IMG/VR virus record: IMGVR_UViG_3300034062_005405
Location: 1 to 20,010 of that record
From: a virus
Length of the DNA: 20,010 nucleotides
Reading direction: 5' to 3' (one strand)
Below, one piece after another: positions 15,916 through 20,010 of the stretch. Each line of letters begins with the position of its first letter. Within the stretch, counting starts at the first letter, position 1. The translations under genes and the position numbers were made by a program. The notes under the pieces were generated by a model. The model saw only the letters and a program-made list of their open reading frames with translations, was not told the DNA's origin and made no database searches.

Positions 15916-17754
15916 TTAAGAGAAGGTAACTGATTGGAAATTTTTAACAGACACTCTAATATCTTTGTTAGGATATCTAACTTGGTACACTTGGGATGGT
16001 TGTGCAAAAATTGTATCATCAACAGTTGCAATTTCTTTAGTTTCAGCATCCGAATATTCCATAGATGTTTCGGCAGATGAATATTGACCTCCAACATTAT
16101 TATAAACGTTTAATCCCGCAACGGTTAATACACCATTTTGATTCTGAACAATACTTTTTAATTCAGATAAATAAACATTTTGACCTAACTCTCTTGTTTG
16201 AGGATTGAAGTAAGTTGAAATTCTGTCAACAACATCCGAAATAACTTGTCCTGAATTTTGAGCAGAATCTAAAACAATCTGAACATCAATACTCAAGTCA
16301 ATTACTTCAGCCGTTAATATTGAAATATAATCATTCATCATTCTATAGTTTGATAGATAATTTGCAACATTCTGTCTTAAAGTATCCGACACAATACTTG
16401 TTAATTTTCCTGATGTATCATAAGATAATAATTGAATTAATATCTTATTATTATTTTCCGTAATTGAAACTTTCGCAGGTGCTCCAAACTCAGCCGGCAT
16501 ATTTCTAATAATTGATTCATAATCTTGAACCGTAACCGCTCTTTTTTGAGCCGAGAAGTTAAACGATACATAGTTTCTAATCTCTTCTAATGACGGTACT
16601 CCAGAACCCCCAATAGCTGCAGTCACGTTGTTACATCTTAATGAATTAACCACGGATGAGTTTGTTGTTTCAGATGGTCCGTTTACAAAGAAGTTTACAG
16701 TACCAATTTGATTAATAACATTTGTCCCTAAATTTGTTGCCAATCCACCACCAACTCGATATTGAATGAATAGTGTTGAGTTAGGAGTTAACGCAGACCC
16801 TAATGAGAAATTGTTTGAATATCTTTGTAAATCAATTGTTGCACCAACTGTTGTAAATTGGTCTAATGAATCTTGAGCGGTATTTGTACCACCACCAAAT
16901 GTCATTTTTTTAAATCCTTCTGGGGTATATTCCGTTATAAATCTATTAGATGTTTGGATATACTTTCCAACCTTAATACCCGGTTGGTCTGATACTTTTG
17001 TTGGGTCTTCGATGAATACTCGGTCTTCCGCAAGTGCGTCAACCTCATACCATTTATTAGATGCCCCTAAAAATTCCGCAGTAGATGGAACATTGGTATA
17101 TTCGGTACCACTTTTCAGTAATACACTTGTAATACCTAACACATTTTTTTCAGGTAAGAATAATTCAAAGAATGGTTTAACATCATTTGGAGTAATAACT
17201 CTTTTGAATACTTTGGTAATACCATTAACAACTAATTCTCTTTTAGTGATTGTATAGTTAATTAAGACATTATTGGCATTGAAGTTAGGTATTTTTAATC
17301 TATTAGGGAATCCTTGTGCATTATATGGTGAAGTAAAATCAACATCATAAATGTTTTCAAACACAATACCCGCACCAACTACTTGAGACCCTCTTGTTAA
17401 CACCCCTAAATATCTTTCATCTTCTTTGTCCCCAAACGCAGGAACCGTTATTGAAAAATCAACCAAAGACACCGATGGTCTTTGTCCCGGTAATTTTAAA
17501 CCATAAGTTCTTGCGATATTATAGATAGACGACCTTTGTTGAGCATATTGTAAAACGGTCTCTTGAATACTTCTATCTATATGGTAGTGTAAGTTATCCG
17601 CAACCGCAGCGTTCAAGTCTAAGAACACAGAGAACACAGAAGCGTCGTTGAAGTCCTGTATTAATTCAGGGTAGTAAGTTCTTACATAGTTTAATAACTC
17701 AGTTCTTATTCCCTGATAATCTCTTGTAGTATATGATATATTACGATTTGCCAT
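15916..17754 (-). CDS. 6: Baseplate wedge protein gp6 / J-like
   Basis: The 612-residue protein has the organisation of T4 gp6 and P2 gpJ. The N-terminus (YTTRDYQGIRTELLNYVRTY, then SVFSVFLDLNAAVADNLHYH and IDRSIQETVLQYAQQRSSIY) is the typical helical core that binds the neighbouring wedge. Residues about 385-420 (PSLEEIRNYVSF...RAVTVQDYESIIRNMP) match the baseplate J-like signature. The C-terminal part (SDVVDRISTYFNPQTRELGQ, then YLSELKSIVQNQNGVLTV) is also characteristic. In contractile tails two gp6 copies per wedge dimerise around the hub to form the inner iris. The length is close to T4 gp6 (660). The gene begins 6 bases after the gp25 stop, without a Shine-Dalgarno sequence, so the two are co-transcribed and probably coupled. 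The start at 17754 fits the family N-terminus. Confidence 0.95.
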   Translation of the reverse strand: MANRNISYTTRDYQGIRTELLNYVRTYYPELIQDFNDASVFSVFLDLNAAVADNLHYHIDRSIQETVLQYAQQRSSIYNIARTYGLKLPGQRPSVSLVDFSITVPAFGDKEDERYLGVLTRGSQVVGAGIVFENIYDVDFTSPYNAQGFPNRLKIPNFNANNVLINYTITKRELVVNGITKVFKRVITPNDVKPFFELFLPEKNVLGITSVLLKSGTEYTNVPSTAEFLGASNKWYEVDALAEDRVFIEDPTKVSDQPGIKVGKYIQTSNRFITEYTPEGFKKMTFGGGTNTAQDSLDQFTTVGATIDLQRYSNNFSLGSALTPNSTLFIQYRVGGGLATNLGTNVINQIGTVNFFVNGPSETTNSSVVNSLRCNNVTAAIGGSGVPSLEEIRNYVSFNFSAQKRAVTVQDYESIIRNMPAEFGAPAKVSITENNNKILIQLLSYDTSGKLTSIVSDTLRQNVANYLSNYRMMNDYISILTAEVIDLSIDVQIVLDSAQNSGQVISDVVDRISTYFNPQTRELGQNVYLSELKSIVQNQNGVLTVAGLNVYNNVGGQYSSAETSMEYSDAETKEIATVDDTIFAQPSQVYQVRYPNKDIRVSVKNFQSVTFS

Positions 17755-17760
17755 ACAATA

Positions 17761-18231
17761 TTAAATATTAATGATAACGAAATCACTCGGTCCGAAAGTA
17801 CTCTTATCGGTTGAGTAATCTATTTTTATTTTTGCGGTATATTCTGAAGTCCCTTTACCCGGAAACCGATAAACAGATGACTCACTACTTCCCACCGTTG
17901 CGGTGCCCATAGCCAAATCAACTTCTTCTTGAGGGTCAGCCGGTGATATAGTAATTTGATTTAATAATAAATTCGGCATAAATGTACCAACAGCTTCCCT
18001 AATATCAGATTCAATTGCGTCAAAAGTTAACCCATCAAATGGTTCAAATAAAAACTCATAAAGTCTTGTCCCAAATGTTGGTAAATAATATCTTGAACCT
18101 TTTCGAGTCAAAAGTAAGTGAATTAAATCCGCCTTAATTTCTTGTGATTCTAATTCTGTAAGTTGTAGATAGTCACCTCTTACCGAATCCCTAAAAGGAA
18201 AATTAATACCATATGTTGTTCCGTTTGCCAT
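17761..18231 (-). CDS. 25: Baseplate wedge protein gp25 (W-like)
   Basis: The 156-residue protein matches the GPW/gp25 family: GINFPFRDS at 8-16, EIKADLIHLLLTRKGSRYYL at 31-50, FGTRLYEFLFEP at 53-64 and then a helix with AIESDIREAV. The segment LLTRKGSR...P.FGTRLYEFLFEP is the family signature; in T4, gp25 is the component at the heart of the wedge that joins gp6 and primes sheath polymerisation. Although named lysozyme-like, the family is structural in this context. The length is slightly above T4 gp25 (132), with a C-terminal extension rich in Ser/Thr. It is the first gene of the tail block, behind the terminator of nrdA and a TATTTATAA element. The start at 18231 gives the usual short N-terminus. 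Confidence 0.95.
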   Translation of the reverse strand: MANGTTYGINFPFRDSVRGDYLQLTELESQEIKADLIHLLLTRKGSRYYLPTFGTRLYEFLFEPFDGLTFDAIESDIREAVGTFMPNLLLNQITISPADPQEEVDLAMGTATVGSSESSVYRFPGKGTSEYTAKIKIDYSTDKSTFGPSDFVIINI

Positions 18232-18260
18232 ATCTATAATTATAGTGTTATGATTATTTC

Positions 18261-18269
18261 TTATAAATA
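18261..18269 (-). promoter_or_regulatory. Candidate promoter element before the gp25-gp6 unit
   Basis: The minus strand reads TATTTATAA, 29 bases upstream of the gp25 ATG and directly behind the terminator of nrdA. A new transcription start is required here if the terminator is efficient. The core equals that of the elements at 15829 and 6836, but the flanks differ and the distance to the ATG is about twice as long. Confidence 0.4.
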
Positions 18270-18270
18270 C

Positions 18271-18303
18271 CTAAAAATAAAAAATCCCGACATTGCCGGG
18301 ATT
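18271..18303 (-). terminator. Intrinsic terminator downstream of nrdA
   Basis: On the minus strand an inverted repeat at 18303-18283 forms a 9-base-pair stem (AATCCCG pairing with CGGGATT, extended by one G-U and one C-G pair) with a 3-base AAT loop. It is followed at once by a T-rich tract (TTTTATTTTTAG). It lies 22 bases after the nrdA stop. There is no T tract on the other side, so it acts for leftward transcription only. It separates the metabolic gene from the late tail genes. Confidence 0.9.
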
Positions 18304-18325
18304 AATATAATTATCGGTAATTTTA

Positions 18326-20010
18326 TTATGAACCACATCCAAAACATTCAAATTCTGAATCTGTTGGTTTTACTGTAGGTTCAACAAGATTCACTTTTGG
18401 TTTCTCTTGTTTAACTGTTGATTGATTAACTTTCGAAATATCCACCGCTAAGTGTTTTGCTCCGGTTGATATTGCTTTAGTCCTAACATAATAACAAAGA
18501 GTTTTTAATCCTTTACCCCATGAATGGAAGTGTGATGATGAAATTTTTGATAATGTTGGTTCTGACATATAGATATTCATTGATTGTGATTGGTCAATAA
18601 ATGGTGCTCTGTCAGCCGCCATATCAATAAGTTCTCTTTGAGATATTTCCCAAATTGTTTTGTATTTTGGAATTAAATGTTCAATTCTTTTAACTTTCTT
18701 GTTGTAATTTTTGTCTTCTTGGTCAAGATAATTATTAAAGTTAATGTTTTGAACCGAACCTTCATTCATAATGATTTCATTTTTCAAATCTTCAGACCAA
18801 ATACCAATTTTTTCAAAATCATTAATTAAGTATTTGTTAACAATTAAGATTTCCCCTCCAACCACACGACGATTAAATAAAGCCGAGTGAGCCGGTTCTG
18901 TCATTTCAAATGAACCTGTAATCTTAGCTGAAGACGCAACTGGCATCTGAGCCGTGAATAACGAGTTACAAACCCCGTGGTTGGACACTTCTAATTTAAG
19001 TGAATCCCAATCCCACATTCTACCTAATCCTTCATAATCTAATCCCCACATATCAAATTGAAAAATTCCTTTTGACATTGGTGAACCATTAAAAAATTCG
19101 TATGGTTTGTATTCACCTGATTTACATAATTCCATACTCTCGGTGATTGCCGCGAAGTAGATAGTTTCAAAGATTTGTTTATTAAGTTTTTTTGCCTCTT
19201 CAGTTGTGAAGATATAATCCATTAAAAAGAATACGTCAGCAAGACCTTGTGTTCCAATAGCAATTGCTCTTTGTTCTAAACCACCTTTTCTACCTTGTTC
19301 AGTTGAGTAACTATTAATATCAACAACTTTGTTAAGTGCTCTCACAACTTTTCTAACTTCACTGTAAAGTAATTTAAAATCAAACTCACCTTTAATGATA
19401 AAGTTTTTTAATACCATTGATGATAATGTACAGATTGCTGTGGTGTTCTCATCAGTATATTGGTAAATCTCATTACATAAGTTAGATTGTTTAATAACCC
19501 CAATGTTTTGATGATTTGTTTTTCTATTAGCGCTATCCTTAGAACATAAATAAGGAACTCCCGTTTCAACTTGAGATTCAATAATTTTGTTCCAAATTGT
19601 TTGAGCTTTAACTTTCTTACCTAAACCAAGTTCAACGGCTTTGTTATAATTCGATTCATACTCATCACCATAAGTTTCTTGTAATGGTTTAATTCCCGCC
19701 TTTTTAATATCATTAGGACAGAACAAATACCAATCATCGTTGTTCTTAACCGCATTCATAAAGTTGTCCGGTAACCAAATTGAAGTAAATAAATCTTTTG
19801 CTCTCAACTCTTCGGCCCCCGTATTCTTTTTGATTTCAAGTAAGTCAATAATGTCTTTATGCCAAGGTTCAATGTAGATAGCAGCACTACCCGGTCTTCT
19901 TCCTTGTTGATTAAAGAACCTTAATCCTTCATTAACAATTTTTAAGTATTTTAGTAAACCACCAGCAAATCCACCTGATGAATTAATACGACTCTCTTTA
20001 CTACGAATGT
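18326..20010 (-). CDS. nrdA: Ribonucleoside-diphosphate reductase large subunit, 5' end outside window
   Basis: The frame is open to the right edge and gives the last 560 residues. Visible motifs are QQGRRPGSAAIYIEPWHKDI, the active-site NLCNEI (Asn, Cys and Glu of the NxCxE motif; Cys codon at 19475-19477), CTLSSMVL with the Cys that pairs with the missing N-terminal active-site Cys, SMNIYMSEPT, the Tyr pair in LCYYVRTKA for radical transfer, and a C-terminal CFGC that re-reduces the active site. All identify a class Ia-type alpha subunit that reduces ribonucleoside diphosphates to deoxyribonucleotides with an NrdB partner, which is not in this window. The apparent start at 19807 is an internal TTG, since conserved sequence continues upstream of it (GAEELRAKD). 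All catalytic residues that can be seen are intact. Phages use this enzyme to supply dNTPs for genome replication. The gene ends in a strong terminator. Confidence 0.97.
   Translation of the reverse strand, partial: IRSKESRINSSGGFAGGLLKYLKIVNEGLRFFNQQGRRPGSAAIYIEPWHKDIIDLLEIKKNTGAEELRAKDLFTSIWLPDNFMNAVKNNDDWYLFCPNDIKKAGIKPLQETYGDEYESNYNKAVELGLGKKVKAQTIWNKIIESQVETGVPYLCSKDSANRKTNHQNIGVIKQSNLCNEIYQYTDENTTAICTLSSMVLKNFIIKGEFDFKLLYSEVRKVVRALNKVVDINSYSTEQGRKGGLEQRAIAIGTQGLADVFFLMDYIFTTEEAKKLNKQIFETIYFAAITESMELCKSGEYKPYEFFNGSPMSKGIFQFDMWGLDYEGLGRMWDWDSLKLEVSNHGVCNSLFTAQMPVASSAKITGSFEMTEPAHSALFNRRVVGGEILIVNKYLINDFEKIGIWSEDLKNEIIMNEGSVQNINFNNYLDQEDKNYNKKVKRIEHLIPKYKTIWEISQRELIDMAADRAPFIDQSQSMNIYMSEPTLSKISSSHFHSWGKGLKTLCYYVRTKAISTGAKHLAVDISKVNQSTVKQEKPKVNLVEPTVKPTDSEFECFGCGS

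Noticed and set aside
18326-19807. TTG at 19807 as the start of nrdA
   Set aside because: Conserved reductase sequence continues in frame upstream to the window edge, so the TTG is an internal Leu.

Overview
The window reads as part of the late tail/baseplate region of a contractile-tailed (myovirus-like) bacteriophage. Every supported gene lies on the minus strand, so transcription runs from the right end to the left end. The DNA is AT-rich, and most start codons lack a clear Shine-Dalgarno sequence. One tail protein carries a tandem array resembling the SprB repeats of gliding Bacteroidota. Together these point to a phage of a Bacteroidota (Flavobacteriia-like) host; this is an inference, and no host gene is present.

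Layout in the direction of transcription: (1) 20010-18326, the C-terminal 560 residues of a class I ribonucleotide reductase large subunit (nrdA), closed by a strong intrinsic terminator at 18271-18303. (2) 18231-15916, gp25-like and gp6/J-like baseplate wedge genes, 6 bases apart. (3) 15820-7871 region, ending at 6871: a 1784-residue giant protein, then 566-, 274- and 363-residue proteins joined by overlaps of 8, 14 and 1 bases. (4) 6826-491, proteins of 302, 995, 711 and 101 residues, each joined to the next by a TAATG stop/start overlap. (5) 402-1, the start of a further fibre-like gene that leaves the window inside a Thr/Pro-rich linker.

Blocks 2 to 5 are each preceded by a TATTTAT(A/T) element. 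A 20-base version is identical upstream of the 1784- and 302-residue genes, so the tail genes look like several transcription units with a common late-promoter-type signal.

Functionally, gp25 and gp6 would build the inner baseplate wedge. The giant protein and the four unrecognised proteins after it occupy the place where T4 has gp7 to gp11 and are probably outer wedge or peripheral baseplate parts. The 995-residue protein contains a tail-protein-I-like module, so the order gp25 - gp6 - (expansion) - I-like - fibre resembles P2 W-J-I-H with a large insertion. The 711-, 101- and >134-residue proteins are probably distal fibre or adhesin parts.

The points most worth attention are: the polytopic hydrophobic segment (residues 505-597) inside the giant baseplate protein; the SprB-like array in a tail protein; a similar N-terminal motif in three consecutive baseplate proteins; a probable shared C-terminal domain in two neighbouring proteins; and a small duplicated gene end between the last two genes.
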